Shown here piece by piece: positions 1-13,150 of a stretch of DNA of 64,000 bases. The notes below the pieces were generated by a model. That model was given only the letters and a program-made list of their open reading frames with translations. It did no database searches and was not told the origin of the DNA. Made by a program: the position numbers and the translations under genes. Position 1 is the stretch's first letter, and the number at the start of each line of letters is the position of its first letter. Source of the stretch: Clitoria ternatea (taxonomy: Eukaryota; Streptophyta; Magnoliopsida; Fabales; Fabaceae); assembly GCA_037962975.1 (NCBI GenBank), contig CM075669.1, positions 185,884,501 to 185,948,500 of the forward strand, given 5' to 3'.

Positions 1-430
1 CGTATGTTGTATTGCTTCAGGTGTGTGAAAACGTGGCATAGATCTTTAACATGATCACCCCTAGTTGGGGTCTTAGCAATAATATCATCAATGTACACCT
101 CCACCAGTTTGGTGTACATGCCTTTGAAAACTTTATTGATTATTCGCTAGTATTTAGCTCTAGCATTCTTCAGATCGAAGGGCGTGACGGTGTAACAGAA
201 TACATTATGGTCATTGACGAATATTGTCTTCTCCTGATCCTTCTCCCACATCAGAATTAGGTTGTACCCTAAACAGGCATCCATAAAGGATAAGTACTGG
301 TAACTAGATGAATCATCAACCATCCTATCAATGTTTGGGAGGGGGTATGGATCCTTTGGTCAGTAACGGTTCAAATCAATGTAATTTGTACACATCCTCC
401 ACTTGCTACACCATCACCACATTCGAAAGC
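1..430 (-). pseudogene. Tat-type gypsy reverse transcriptase relic
   Basis: Read on the minus strand, this stretch encodes the central reverse transcriptase block of a Ty3/gypsy element. Visible pieces, in order, are a KWRMCTNYIDLN-like strand, PKDPYPLPNIDRMVDDSSS, the FMDACLGYN segment, and the catalytic box as YIDDIIAKT. The nearest relative in the window is the RT of the Tat element at about 26.1-27.0 kb, which shares the PNIDRMVDDSSSYQYLSFMDA string and the IDDIIAKT box. In-frame stops and substitutions break the reading frame, so this is a dead fragment. It is cut by the window edge on its RNase H side. With the PBS and LTR at 2148-2474 it looks like part of one minus-strand Tat copy. 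Confidence 0.85.
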
Positions 431-469
431 CAAGAAGAATACTGGATTTCCCTGATGATTCCAACTTGA

Positions 470-1650
470 AATTTAAACACAAATTGACAAACTATGTTGA
501 AATTAGGATCCCTTCACTAGAATATAACATAGTAATTATAAACATGCATATTTAATCATCAAGTTTATGTCATTGTAACTTAAAATCATTCAACCTGATC
601 CCTCGGTGAATAAATTCTAAATAGTTACCGTAAAGTCTGATCCCTCAGATGCTTTCTCAGTAAAAAATTGCTTTAAGTGTTGGCCTTAACACAATAATAA
701 TTACCAAGTCTATCCCTAGTAATTCGTATATTAAGGGTATTTCAACTTTTACTTCTGTTAAAGTAGTTTTAACACATATAAAAATCATTCTCCTATTTAA
801 AGTTCATACTAATAAAAGATCGAAATACTAACATGAAACTTAAATCATAAACATGCATAATTCATAATCACAACATCATATTCGTAGATTGGTTCTCTAA
901 TTCTAACATAAACAGATTAGTTACACATGGTAAATGTAAAAACACAACTTACAAGTGGAGACATGACGGATACTTGATTGAACTTGACAACACATTTTAA
1001 AACACAAATGGAAATAATGCTAAAACAACACTCTCAAGTATATAGAAGTTATTATCATAATTCAGAGTGTAAAAGACTCTAAATTGGGTGCTAAGGAATG
1101 ATGAAACCTATGGCAAATTACCCTATTTATAGTGTTGAGTTGAGGTCCTGATGCTACGCGTAAGCATGGCGCTGCGTGTCAGGCCTCTAACTTAGCCTCC
1201 ATTAATCTTCCAAAATTTCAGCCATAATTATCCCAATTATGACTCAATAATGTGCAGACCTAGTCCCTTGTTGTCTCCCACTACATTTATGTCTTTGGAC
1301 TGAAGTGGTTTGGCCATTATTTGGCCGTTTTTATGAGTGTAATTCCACCTATTAGTGGGATACATATAGCACCTGACGCTACGTGTGGGCCCGCCACTAC
1401 GCGTCAAGACCAAAATCTTGATGCTGAGTGTGGGGTTGTTGCTATGCGTCAGCCCTCTAACTTGTATAATTCTTCCTCTTTTAACCTTAAATTTTTACTG
1501 CATAAATGTGAAAAGTAGGTCATGTCAAGTTAAATTCAATAACTTCTATTTATTTGCTCTAAAACCTACTTTTTATTTCTATTTAAACTTAATTTTTATT
1601 AATTTTCTCACACTTTTTATTATAAAATAAATGTAAATTAAAGACTAACA
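470..1650 (-). repeat. degenerate Athila-type LTR fragment
   Basis: This segment is collinear with bases from about 290 to the end of the intact 1547-bp LTR at 51406-52952. Shared landmarks are the GCATATTTAATCATCAAG block, the ATCCCTCG/AAATTCTAA block, the TTTCTCAGTAAAAA string, three or more TACGCGT motif pairs (1150-1190, 1373-1450) and the terminal GACTAACA. The first 290 bp or so are missing and no TSD is visible. It is much more diverged than the LTR pair at 51-60 kb and sits inside the Tat relic, between RT and gag. Confidence 0.7.
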
Positions 1651-2147
1651 GGAACGTCCTATAGAGTAGAGCGCCGGATGCTCCCGTAATCAACATAGTG
1701 GTGGTGAACATGGTGAGATGGTTCTTCAAATCCCCCCGGTCATATTTCTCCATCATTGGTAGTTTGTAGTTTGGGGGGTTGGTGCTGCCATGATCTCCTC
1801 CGTGAACGGATGAGCAGCGTAGAGGTTAGTCGAGTCAAGTTTGTCCATTCCTTTTGTCGACTGAGTATCACAATAGCCAGTCCCCTGTTGGGTGGTTCAG
1901 GTGTTGTGGTAGCTAGAGGCTTCTCATTCCTCTATCCTATGAGTACGTAACTCGTTGTTCTCCTGGCGCAGTTCTTCTACTATACGTTGTAGCATTTCAA
2001 CCATGGTCACTAGCTTTAGTAGTTGATCATCTTTGTCTTGTAGTTGTTGGTTGAAGTTACCATCTTCCTAGTGGTTGTGATTGTTACGGGTGGTAACCAT
2101 TATTGATATCTTAGGGTTTACTATTTTTTGTTGGAACCGTTTTACCG
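1651..2147 (-). pseudogene. Tat-type gag leader and N-terminal relic
   Basis: On the minus strand, just downstream of the PBS at 2148-2165, an ATG near 2100 opens MVTTRNNHNH and then hits a stop. Further on a heptad-like segment is readable (LLKLVTMVEMLQRIVEELRQ). Near the left end another frame gives a MEKYD-like string of the kind that begins the Tat gag core. Several stops and at least one frame change separate these parts. This is the 5' end of the same broken Tat copy whose RT lies at 1-430; the DNA between was lost or replaced by the Athila-type LTR. Confidence 0.6.
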
Positions 2148-2165
2148 AGCCCCACAGTGGCACCA
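2148..2165 (-). other. primer binding site of Tat relic
   Basis: The minus strand reads TGGTGCCACTGTGGGGCT three bases inside the LTR end at 2169. This is the usual shape of Tat-lineage primer binding sites (a TGG start and a GTGGGGC core). It fixes the LTR boundary and the minus orientation of this copy. Confidence 0.75.
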
Positions 2166-2168
2166 AAA

Positions 2169-2474
2169 TGTTCACAATGAGTGTAGTAGTGACGCACAAA
2201 ACCCTAGAGAAGTACTCTAGGAAATTAGGGTTGTATTTGGCTTAATAATGTGTCACTTAATTACAATTGGGGGGCTGTAAAGCCATTTATATAATCAATA
2301 AATAGAAGGAGAACAAGGGGTGTGGAGGCCCTAGATCTGGCCCATGTTAATGTGGGGGCAACCATATCCTTTTAGGGTCGGGTAGCATTTCCCATATTCT
2401 TTCCTAAAACGATGGAGAGAAGGGGTATCATGGGGCCCCCTTGATCCGGGGGGAACATCTAGTATATTTGAACA
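2169..2474 (-). repeat. 306-bp LTR of Tat relic
   Basis: The segment starts TGTTCACAAT and ends TTTGAACA, giving matched TGTTCA/TGAACA termini. It lies directly against the primer binding site at 2148-2165. In element sense (minus) it is the 5' LTR. The partner LTR is not in the window. Confidence 0.75.
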
Positions 2475-3459
2475 TTAGCTTGAGTAAATTCTGTGTTTTT
2501 ACACCTATATAGTAAAAATTAGTTCAATTTGATCATTTCCATCACAAAAGAAGCCTACCTAACCGTTCAAATTGTTCATGGAAAATAAAGAAAGCCTAAT
2601 TATAGTGGTTACATGGGATAATTTTTAACCACGGGAAATTAGAACCATCGTGAACTAAATTGAACAAAAGAGAAAATAGGGGCTTGAGATGGAATTAGAA
2701 TGGCTGCACTGACTTTCCAATTATTCTAAGTAAAGATCCTTGCTTAAAGAAAATAGATGGTTGGAGGTCTTGTAAATAAACAGAATGACCCAAATTTTAT
2801 TTCTAATGCCATCAGGCTTCGTTGAAGAAAACTATTAGTTCCTATAACTTTTTGGGAAATTATAACATCTAACAAGGCATAAATACCAGACGAGCTTTTA
2901 TAACATCAAGTATATACTTAAGAAAATCATTTCAATCAAGAATGATACTCATCCATTCCTTAGTTATCAATCCACATTTAGTTTTTTGATATTGCAGTTT
3001 TGGTAAAGCAACAAGAGTTGTTAAGGTTAAACCTTCCAAAAGAGATAACAAATGGGTGATTAGAATTGAAAGATTCAAGTAACAAAATAGCGAATAATCC
3101 AAACCCAAACATTGAGCCTTACTGTGACTTTTTCTCCTCAACCTCCAACACCTTCTATTCGGCATGTAGTAGATCCTCTGTCGCGCTCCTTTTCCTTGTC
3201 ATTGCAAACAATAGACCACCACACTTACACCAATCATTGTTCTTCAGAGTAGAACGCCTCCACCACCTACGACCAAACATAATTTTCAATCATGAGCCAC
3301 CACTGTCCCACTCTGGCAGCAACTCTGACCCATGGACCTTCCATCCTCAACATTGTCAACCATGTGTCCTAGCAATTGAAGCATCACCCTCATTTTATGG
3401 TCTTTCCTCTCTCCTTCAACACAGTGCTTCCACCACCCCCCGCCAACAAGACCACTATA
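2475..3459. other. unassigned AT-rich DNA
   Basis: No family match or convincing coding region seen. A 145-codon open frame starting at 3066 (+) runs into the solo LTR at 3465, is rich in His, Pro and Ser, and has no recognisable domain. I treat it as chance. Confidence 0.4.
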
Positions 3460-6085
3460 CTAAGTGTAACACCCCAATTTTCTGGACTCGAATTCTGATG
3501 TAATCTAAATAATTAAACAATAAAAATATGAATAAATTTTTTGCGTTTGAAATAATTTCAAAACACCTCCACAACCACATCAAGACTCGAACCACAGAAA
3601 ACCAAAGTGTTAGATTTGTTTATCTAGAACTGGATTAGTAAATAGTTTGTCCATAACGGTATAAAAAATAACAAAGTTTATAGCGGAAGAAGAATGTGTA
3701 TACCGGACATACACCTAGTCCCATATATGAAGATATGAAAAAAGGCTCGGCAAAGCATGCAAATATACAACATAAGCCTATTAGGCCACATCCAATCTTA
3801 CACATAAATCATAAACATACAATGCCTAAGATATATAGGTATACCTATCTATATGGTCATACATCATACATCTCCAATATTCATATTCATAATTGACCAT
3901 ATCATTTCATCCTCAAGTCATAAATCTTCAACACATATACATTCCTAGAGTGGCTACATAATCGACACCATTATATTCATCAATTGGGTATGAATCCCAA
4001 TAACCCCAATATTCATACATCATCCATATTAGTACATATTCACAAATTCATCCATCAAAATCAATAAATAACAACATCATAATATCAATTATATACACGA
4101 CACAATAAATTATAATACATTCCATTACCACTATTTTACCTTCATAAAAGCTTTACTTTAAAATCATCCTCATCTTGTGGCATTCCTGCATCAATACTAA
4201 AAAATAGACCACATGAGAGAGTGAGTTATACATTTCAAATGACGATATGAATACAATTGAAATTATGTGCATATGCATATCAACATCATGTATGCTTTGC
4301 TAAATGCTAAACACATCAATAATCATCATAATCTATTCATTTCACAATATATATATAGATATCATGTATTTACCCATCATATCATAGCAAAGCAAGCATA
4401 TACACATCTATTACAACGCCACAATGGGCCAACGTTGTCAATATCGGCTATTCAGGTCTTTTCTCAAAGCCATCATGGGATATCATCAATATCTTTAATA
4501 ATAATAATTATGCCCTTCATTACATTAGGCCATAATATACATATCATCATATTCAATATCATTTTGTTGAAATTATATCATTTATCAATTTTATATGGTC
4601 TTTTAGGTACTCAATTACCCATCTCATCATCACTATACCATAATCTCAATCATCATCAATCATCATCATTATCATCTGGCATATCTCCATGCTATATGCA
4701 AATGCTCTTATAGCTAATACATATGCACAATGGAATAGACAATAAATAGGGATCCGACTGTGAGGATAAACACCAAGTGTGGGTCGAGCATAGGTGTGCT
4801 ATTATGCCCCTACTGCAGTAGAAAAATGTGTACACATATCTCAAAGAATGCATGCATATCAACAACATCTTTTACTGGTACCAAACCGTCATCGCCCATC
4901 TGTAGCACTAGTCACCCTGTGACTTACGAATCAACAACATGGCCTCAACTGCCAAAAGTACTAACGGCCTCCCCTGAACACACATCGAGGGAGCCGTGCC
5001 CCGTCGGACACCGAGGTACTTGCTCATCACAGAGCCACCCGCTCACTGGGCCAACCACATAGGGTGCCTCGTCACCAAACTATGGGCAGCTTCGTGACTC
5101 ACACACCAAGTCACAGAGGAACAACAAGAATGCTCGTGCACTGAGCCGCCCTCCCACTCGGCCAACCGGGGGAACCCCCTAATATTCCTTGCCAGCAGCG
5201 TATGATATGCCATGGATGCAATGCAATGTAAATCTAATGCATTTCTCACACTATGCATCCTAAATGCCACTCATCAAACATCATCATCATCATAATCACC
5301 AACACCACCATACACATCTTAGTGGATTTTATCATTGTTGGTTTTAGCCATTGTTTTTCAAGTTTTAAATGTGGCATTACATCTTAACATATTTCACATA
5401 TATTTCTTGTCTTACCGGCAAGTCAATACTTGCGATCAACCACAATGGCATTATAACATCACAAATCATTTTTAACATTCATTTATCTTTCATCGATACC
5501 ACCACATAATCTTTTAGTGGATTTTCATCTCATTATTCATCACCATTGTTTCATATATATATATATATACACTTATTGGTGTAGTATTCACAATAATTCA
5601 TTAATATAATTCAAACCACACACACAAGATCATACTTGTATCACACAATGGTATACAACAAATCATCAATAACAACAATCAACTCAATGGACATTGTCCT
5701 TATGCAAGGAAGAGATTAACTTCATCATCTCTTATCAATCAACAGCGTATTTTCCTTAACTTATCAATTTACAATGCATACTATGTCATTCAATTACCCT
5801 TTCGTTGGTTTCAAAATCACTCAAGGGTATAACTCATAACCCCATCATCATATTCTAATTATCATCCTTTCATTATTCCATTTTAGGTGGTAAATATATC
5901 ATAAACAATTTATCCTAGATGTACCAATCAATCCCAATCACCACCATGTTATATCATCATTATATTGCCCTCATACATTCCCTCAATCATATCATAATGT
6001 GAGGGAAAGGGGCCAACATAAGCCCATAATAAAGAAAATGGAATAAAACCAATTCTGGGGAAACTTGCACAAGTGAGACCCACAT

Positions 6086-6528
6086 TTGCTTGAGCGAGAT
6101 TAAGGTGGGGTGCTTGAGCTCCCCCAATTTCCCTTGAGTGAGAAGGGTTTCCAGCATCAGGCCCTGATCTCGCTTGAGCGAGCCACTCTCGCTCAAGCGA
6201 GATTTCTCCAGTGCCTAATTCAGGCTCGCTCGCTCGAGCGAGTGCGAGGCTTCCTAAAGCCAACCACTCACTCGGGCGGAAATACTCCAGTATCGATTTT
6301 ATGCTTGCTCGCTTGAGCGAGACCCATCTAGGACCATTTTCTCCTCTCCCTCACTCAAGCGCGGCCACGCCTGCTTGTGCGAGATTCGTCCAGTATCTTA
6401 CCAGCCTTTTTTATACGCATCTCGCATGAGCAAGGTTCATGCTCGCCTGAGTAAATTTTGGCTAGAAGCCACTCCCCTGATACAGGGGACTCTCGCTTGA
6501 GTGAGAATCCATCTCGCTTGAGCGAGAT
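6086..6528. repeat. cluster of CTCGCTTGAGCGAG dyad motifs (copy A)
   Basis: About 14 copies, perfect or with one to three changes, of a self-complementary motif of the form TCTCGCT-TG-AGCGAGA. Spacing is irregular, mostly 20-40 bp. Variants include CTCGCTCAAGCGAG, CTCGCTCGAGCGAG and CTCGCATGAGCAAG. Both centres, TTGA and TCAA, occur, as expected for a dyad present on either strand. No coding frame explains it. Confidence 0.9.
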
Positions 6529-7097
6529 GACCATCACACGCCCAAAAACTTAAATTCTTTATTCCTCCTTGAATGCTACTATCCATCTATATAAAAATTG
6601 GCCTAGTTCAATATTATTCATATTTAAAACCACATACTTGGACCTAATTCCACAAGTTATACTTCTCCATTTTTATTCTAATTCATCATTTATATGATAG
6701 GGGTTTCAACATAATTTTCCATCATAACCACACATGTCATTGTGCATAATTATTATATCACCACTTCACAATTCAAGCAATTTATCTATTCATAGCTTTC
6801 CATTAACAATAATCCATGTCCAATAAAGGAACAATTCAACATTTATCCTCATCTCATATATTTATACATTCTCTATAACATCTATTAAAGCCAAGCCATC
6901 ATACAACACATTATCTATTCAACATTTATCGCATTCATGGCAAGGCAATGCATGGGTTCATACATATACATAATTAACAATTATTCACTCATGCTATTTG
7001 AAATGCAAACTCCTCTCCTACCTCGAGAGAAGAACCGCAATCTAAATGCTCCGATTGCCTTGATTATTCTATATCATCATCCAGAATACAATCCTAT

Positions 7098-7102
<5 letters not shown>

Positions 7103-7134
<32 letters not shown>
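7103..7134. repeat. (TA)n microsatellite
   Basis: A run of about 16 AT dinucleotides inside the solo LTR. Similar short AT runs occur at 5554-5570, 22836-22852 and 45528-45546. The one at 22836-22852 is where the Tat element inserted. Confidence 0.9.
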
Positions 7135-7136
<2 letters not shown>

Positions 7137-8683
7137 TATTAACATACCATCATAAGGCATCATCTCTCAAAACCCATTATCAAGTCCTAGACTTGTCTAA
7201 ACTCCAAATTCATACGCTTGTGTTAGGCTTCGGGAATTCCTTTCCCGAAACCAAGATCCTCTAGATATCAAAGGGGCTAAATAAATCCAACAACCTCAAA
7301 TATCCACATCAATGAGTCCAATCATACTTTCTAAACCCAAAAGCCACTCTCATGACAACAAAATCATCAATCTCTTCATATATGCCAGAAGCCTCAATTC
7401 TATCCATTCTTAAGGATTCCACACAAATTGATAACCACCAATTCCAACCATTTTCACATATCATCATAAGCATGTTATCATCATCAAAGTGCCAACCAAT
7501 GTAAACAGCATACGATGTTCCCCATGGTTATCTATCCTATGATTTGGGTTTCACATGCATATATCATCACACATAACATCAACTTAGCTCAAAAATTTAT
7601 CTACATTAATAATCAATCCCAATACTTCTAAATATTCATTTCCTTATATAAAATCATTCCTAAGACATCAAAATCACTAAAACCATCAATTTGGCAAAAA
7701 TCCCCAATTTATCACACTTAGGGTTTTCTCTAAAATCACCCAACAACAACTTCAACCCATTATAAAATTCATATGCAAACCTTAACCCTCATCCATTTCT
7801 AACACCAAACCACAATCAAGAATCACATTTTAAGCCATCCAAGCCTAGGGTTTACATCATTTCTACTAACAGCCATAAAACCCAATATCAATATTTTAAG
7901 CCTAAGCATCATTAACATCATCAATGGGCAAAAGAAGTTAGAAATCTTACCTCCAATCATATTCTTGGGAAAAATGAAAATGAAGGTGAAGAAGAGGGAA
8001 GATGATCCAAGTCTTGCTCCAATGTCCCTTACAAGCTTCATGAACCCATAAAATCCAAGCTTTTTGAGTGAAAATGGTGAATGAAGAGGGTGGAAGTGGG
8101 GGACGGTTTTCATAAAGAAAGAGGAGGAAGAAGGAAAAAGAAAATGAATGGGAGAGAGGGAGAAGCTACCAAAAATAAGAGAAGGAGAGAGGGAAGTTGT
8201 GTAAAAATTGGACATTGTCCAATGGTCCAAAGAGTGCATCATGTTACCTTTTACCAATGGGTAATAATTCCCATTACACAATGGACAAAAGGGTCAAGTG
8301 AGAAAAAGAGAAAAAGAGGCTATGGTCATGACAAGAGAAGAAATGGGATTTTGGATTTTCTTTTAATTCCATTTTGGCTCGTATTTTCCCGATTTTATAA
8401 CTTATGTCATGTCTAATTAATCATTTCCCTAACACTAAAAATTATTTCAACATTACCATCGTAACCACAATAATTTTTTAAACATTCTAGACCCATCAAT
8501 TATTTAACTTGACCAAGTGGGTCCCACATCATCTGTTAAATCATCCAGTTCCGGTAAATCTTAATTTACCGATAATTCACCTCTAATGTCAAATTAATTC
8601 TCCTATAATTATTGGACCATAAATAATTAATTACCATTATCCAATAAATTTATTTTCTTTAAAATTTAGGGTGTTATACTAAG

Positions 8684-10017
8684 CCACACCGTTCCCTCTA
8701 TATTTACGGGAGACGAAAAAGATGAAGGGCTAGTTATCTTAACTCACAGCTAGCGGGATAAATTTTACTTTTCAACCTCGTCATTGATCTAATTCAATTA
8801 AGTTGTTTTTTTTAGTAATTAGATTAGAAACGATCTAATCAACCCTAGATTTAAAACTTGTAAATTCAAATATTTAATTAATACCAGATTTAATTTTACA
8901 TGACAATGACTAGCTTTGCTTGTGGTTATATTGGTGTTCATGATTTTGATTTTTGTGTAATTTTGTAATTGTGATAGTAATTTCATACTCAACTTGGGTT
9001 TTATTTGTAATCATTGAGATTTGGTGGTTATATGTTGTTATTTTAAATGTTTAATATGAATTTTATAATGTTCAAAGTTTTCTATACTTTTATTTTCATA
9101 AAATTGATAACATGTTATGATTAATTGGATATCTAATTCAAACTAACTTAGATTGAATCAAATTTTAAAAAAACTACATAAATTCAATTCAACTCAATCC
9201 AATTAACTTTGATTGAATCATATTTGTTTGTTGATTATAATCCAACCTACTACTCGTTCAACCCTAAGTTGGTGTAAGTGGTGAGATACAATTTTATTTT
9301 ATTTTTCATTTTTTCTCGCTTGACATTTTTTTATGCAAGATGGGAAAATAATTCACATGTCATTCAAATATTCGTTGTTAATACTTATGAAGCACCATAT
9401 AAGCAATTTTATTAACTAGGTCATAGAAACATCTCAAAAAATACCAATTTGAACCAACTTTAAAAATATTAAGAATTTTTTTAAGTAAAAAATAAAAGAA
9501 ATTAATTTGAGTCTAACCCAAAAAATAAGAGACCAAAAGTACAAGTTTATGTATAATAAATTACAAAAGTATCTCCATTTGAGTACCACATCAAATCTGA
9601 ACCATTGGAAAAAAGAATATACCTTTTTAGATGGTTTATATGTATGTTTGCTTTAACGTTAGTGCTCTGTTTCCTTCCCTGAGATGGCGTTTGCTGGGCA
9701 TGGTGGTTTTCTTCTCTATTTAGCCAGGTCATAGGTTTTCTGTTGGCGTTTCTGTTCTCCGTTGTAGGTGGTTGGTGAACGCCGTTTTACAGTGGTTTCT
9801 TCTATATACCCCCAACCTACCTCCATTCATTCTCCACTTTCGCGAGTACCGTGTGACTATTTTTCCTTTGAAGCTTCCTCTTTGATCCACTGCCATTGTT
9901 GTCAACAACCACAGATCTAAACAGGTAACCTTCGATCTCCTTTCTTTGCTTGTTTTTTCTGGTTTTCTAAACTATTGTTTCAATGGTGGTGAGGTTTCAG
10001 GTGGTGGCCGTAGGTGG
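8684..10017. other. unassigned DNA with a leader-like stretch
   Basis: Mostly AT-rich with no family match. From about 9690 to 9960 the composition changes to less AT, with a TATATACCCCC string near 9805, C/T-rich sequence and a possible splice donor (AACAGGTAACC near 9920). This could be the 5' end of a transcript, but the LTR-like sequence starting at 10018 truncates it. No protein can be read. Confidence 0.3.
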
Positions 10018-13000
10018 TGTAACATCCTGGGTAATAAATTTAATTAATTATGAGGCATAGAATTTTTAAATGAATTATTTCAAAATATTATGAATTAAAT
10101 TATATTAAGTGGCAAGATTTTAAGTTAATGAAGAGATTAATAAAGTATCTAATGATGGATAATTAAGAGATAAATTTTAAATTAAATTGCATTGGTGAAT
10201 TATTAGTTACCGGAGGATAAAAGTAAAATTTAATTAATTATGAAAAATAAAAGAAAAGAGAAAAGAATTAAGAAAGCAAAAAATAGAAAATAGAAAAGAC
10301 AATGTGAAATTACCGAAATACCTTTGAGTGCAAAATTAATGTATACTTCATTTCTTCTTCATTTTCACGTGAATGTTTGAGAGAAAGAAACAGAGAAATA
10401 CCATTGCCATGGTCGTGTGATCTTTGTGCCGATTGTCCTTTAATTTCACACAAACTTCAAATTGAACACATTTTTGGAATCTTAGGAACAAGGTAAGCTC
10501 ATAGGTACTTTTAACTTCATGTTTTCCCTTTCTCTTTCTCTAAGCCAAATTTGGGTTTCATGGGGTTTGATGTGAGGAAGCTTTATTTTTCATTTTCATG
10601 GCATCTAAAGGTCGGGGAATGACTTATATGTTGTGGATGTTCCTAATTAGCTAGCGGGTATTGGTTTCAATGTTGTTAGGTTTTAAATTAAGGGTTGGAG
10701 AATTGTTAGGCGAGGTAGAATCTTGAAATCATTGTTGGAAATAGAGATGCTATCCCGAGGAGTCTGTGAAGTTATTAATGGATTCAAAGCTTTGAGAGCG
10801 CAGAATTAAGGTAAGGGGGTATGTCGGGTTAAGATTAATATAGAAAAGTTATGAACGCTATTCAACATATAGGAAAAAGGTAGATTATAGCCCCTTGGTT
10901 GTTTTCACTAAATTTTAGTAATTATATAATAACAGTTAAAGAACTGATGGTGAAGTAAGTTAATCGCGTAGACGTTTAGAATTAATTTATTGACTAGTAA
11001 CTATTTAGAGTAGTGATTGTAGTGAGATATCAAAATATTATTAGAGTTTATATTTAAGTTGTAGAATGATGAGTTATAGTTTTTGCATGAGAATAATTGA
11101 TAAATTGAAATCATGTAGATGAGTATAATATTAATTAAAAATGAATTGAATAAAGATCAAGTATGATGGAAACTAGGCAATGTTTGAATGTCGGCTTGTA
11201 GCATTAATTGCATGTGTATGCTAAGAACTGTGTTATGAATTGTTAACTAGATGTTGATAAGTTGAGAGACTAAAATTCAAATTGATTACGAAATATGGAT
11301 TATATTTGAGTTTATAGAAATGTTATTGTCATAGTGGATGACATGATGATGATACGATGATAAATGAGAAGGTTGATGATTTTAAAAAGTCTATGACTTA
11401 TGATAACTATTAGGCAATATGTATACGATGAACTTCTGTAGAGATGTATGATGTTATTGATGGCTAGATTATATGATGTTGATTTGTGCCCATGTATTGT
11501 CTGGTAATGATGATGAGGTTGATATATACATAATAAATTAGTATGATGAATTATTAATATTTAAAGAGTTATAAGATATTGTAACAATGAATTAAGAAGT
11601 ATAATGAGGCATTGATGAAATTATTGCCTGAGTGGCTTATGTGATTGTCCCAGGGTGATGGTTATAAAGTCGGGACTAAGTCGTGATGAATTATTCAAAT
11701 GATTATAAGAATTGATGATTTATAAATGCTATATATACATGTTGTATGGTGTAGACGGCCGATTGATATAGATTACCCCTCATTTTTTGCTCTAGTGGTT
11801 GGTTGTGGCGTGGTTGAGCTACCCAATGGTCAGGTAGGACCCAATGGTCAAGTGGGGAGCCAAGTAGGGTCTGGTGAACCAGGTAGGGTTCACGGGGTTT
11901 CAACTAGGACCCCCAACTGATGGCTGATCCTTTTAGTATTCAAATACTAGAGAGTCTTAATTCTATTGATTAAGAGTCAGTTGTGTGACATAAAACAATG
12001 ATTTGATGATGATTGAGATTTTAATTGATGTTGTAAGTTAGTTAATGATGAAACTAAAAGTAGGGAAATAAGTTAAAGTGACGTTTACCCTTGATCCCAT
12101 GTTTAGTTAATGATGTTATGATAAATGTGATATATGTGTGTATAGAGTTTAATGATGAGATGAAAATGGTGATACAATGATTTATGGATAGGTGACTGTG
12201 ATTATTGTATGGTATGTATATATGTGTGAATATGTTGTTATTATGTGGCTTGAAGCTGATGGCATGTTGATGCTTGAGTAAGTTATGTGAAATTAGGCGA
12301 TGTAGTGTGAAATGGTGATTTTTAACGGAGAGTCAAATGGAGTTTTGGTGGGATTCAAAATCCCTGAAGGGTACCGATGTTACCATAGAGACATTTGGGA
12401 CATGTATGTGAGAAGAGACTGAAGTTTAGTTTGCATTTGAGATGTTTTGGTGCATAAAGTTGTGTAAATTACATTTTAGCACATAAGTTATTCATATAAA
12501 GGAATTTTTTAGTACAAACTGTGCTAGCGGCTCAAGATTGGGGAAAACATAATTCCCATGAAGTTTCAGGGCAATCAGAGTTAAAACAGACAAGTTAGGA
12601 TGCAACAAAGTTGGTTTAGAGGTAAAACTACTACAAATCTCACTCAAGAGAGACTTTGGGTGAAAAAAGGTTAGTTTTTAGGTTATTTTTGCTCAAGTGA
12701 GAATAATCTCATTTGAGCAAGACCTAGAGGGGGAGTTTCTGGTGAATTATTGCTCAAGCGAGGCATTTCTCGCTCCAGCGAAAATCAAGCTCTCGCTGAA
12801 GTGAGCCAATTCTTGCTCAAGTGAGATTAGAATTTTCTCTCATTTTCTTCATGAAAGTTGTATAGAATTAAGTCGCGGATGCTTTCCGGCTGAAATTGCC
12901 TTAATCGGAGGTTCGTAGATCAAGTTATGCCCAAAATACTACAGAGTGTTCAGGCTAAAATTTTATGTGGACCGGTTCCACTTTTCCATAAATTGGGCAA

Positions 13001-13150
13001 TCTTAGGGGCATAGTTGGCCCTCGGCCCCTTCATAACATTTATAGAAAATTGAATTGTGGAGGTGTACCAATTAGATTCACCTCGAATGATGTTTTGTAG
13101 CTCTAATTAGACATAAATTTCTAAGAAGTGCACAGAAAACTAGCGTGCTG
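10018..13150 (+). repeat. degenerate Tekay-like LTR (copy E)
   Basis: The sequence begins TGTAACATCC, as chromovirus LTRs in this window do. It goes on with the same kinds of parts: an AT-rich first 300 bp with an ATTATTAGTTACCGG string, a C/T-rich leader, a splice-donor-like CAAGGTAAGC near 10490, a GC-richer block (11755-11925) and a CTCGCT/AGCGAG motif cluster (12638-12828). No clean 3' end, PBS or TSD was found, so the right boundary is approximate and the copy is probably truncated. Confidence 0.5.
12638..12828. repeat. CTCGCT/AGCGAG dyad motif cluster (copy E)
   Basis: About 7-8 decayed copies of the motif seen at 6086-6528, for example GCTCAAGTGAG, GCTCAAGCGAG, CTCGCTCCAGCGA and CTCGCTGAAGTGAG. 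Many CG steps have become TG or CA, which fits an old methylated copy. Confidence 0.75.

Larger units (their letters stand above)
3465..8678 (-). mobile_element. solo LTR, 5.2 kb, Tekay-like family (copy A)
   Basis: The segment starts TGTAACACCCC and ends GGGTGTTATA (terminal CA decayed to TA). It is flanked by the 5-bp direct repeat CTAAG (3460-3464 and 8679-8683). No internal domain is present, so it is a solo LTR. It is collinear with the LTRs at 19522-42122 and 15810-43035. Sense orientation (minus) is inferred from the related element whose PBS and PPT lie at 45998-46008 and 43036-43050. In that orientation a leader-like stretch with a GGAGGTAAGA splice-donor sequence lies near 7950. A GC-richer block lies at 4750-5180 and a palindrome-motif cluster at 6086-6528. 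Confidence 0.85.

Noticed and set aside
4267..4713. 148-codon open frame
   Set aside because: His/Ile-rich product of AT-rich CATCAT repeats inside a solo LTR; no domain, not kept in other LTR copies.
6086..6528. CRISPR-like array
   Set aside because: The recurring motif is short, varies between copies and has irregular spacing. The setting is a plant LTR, with no cas genes.
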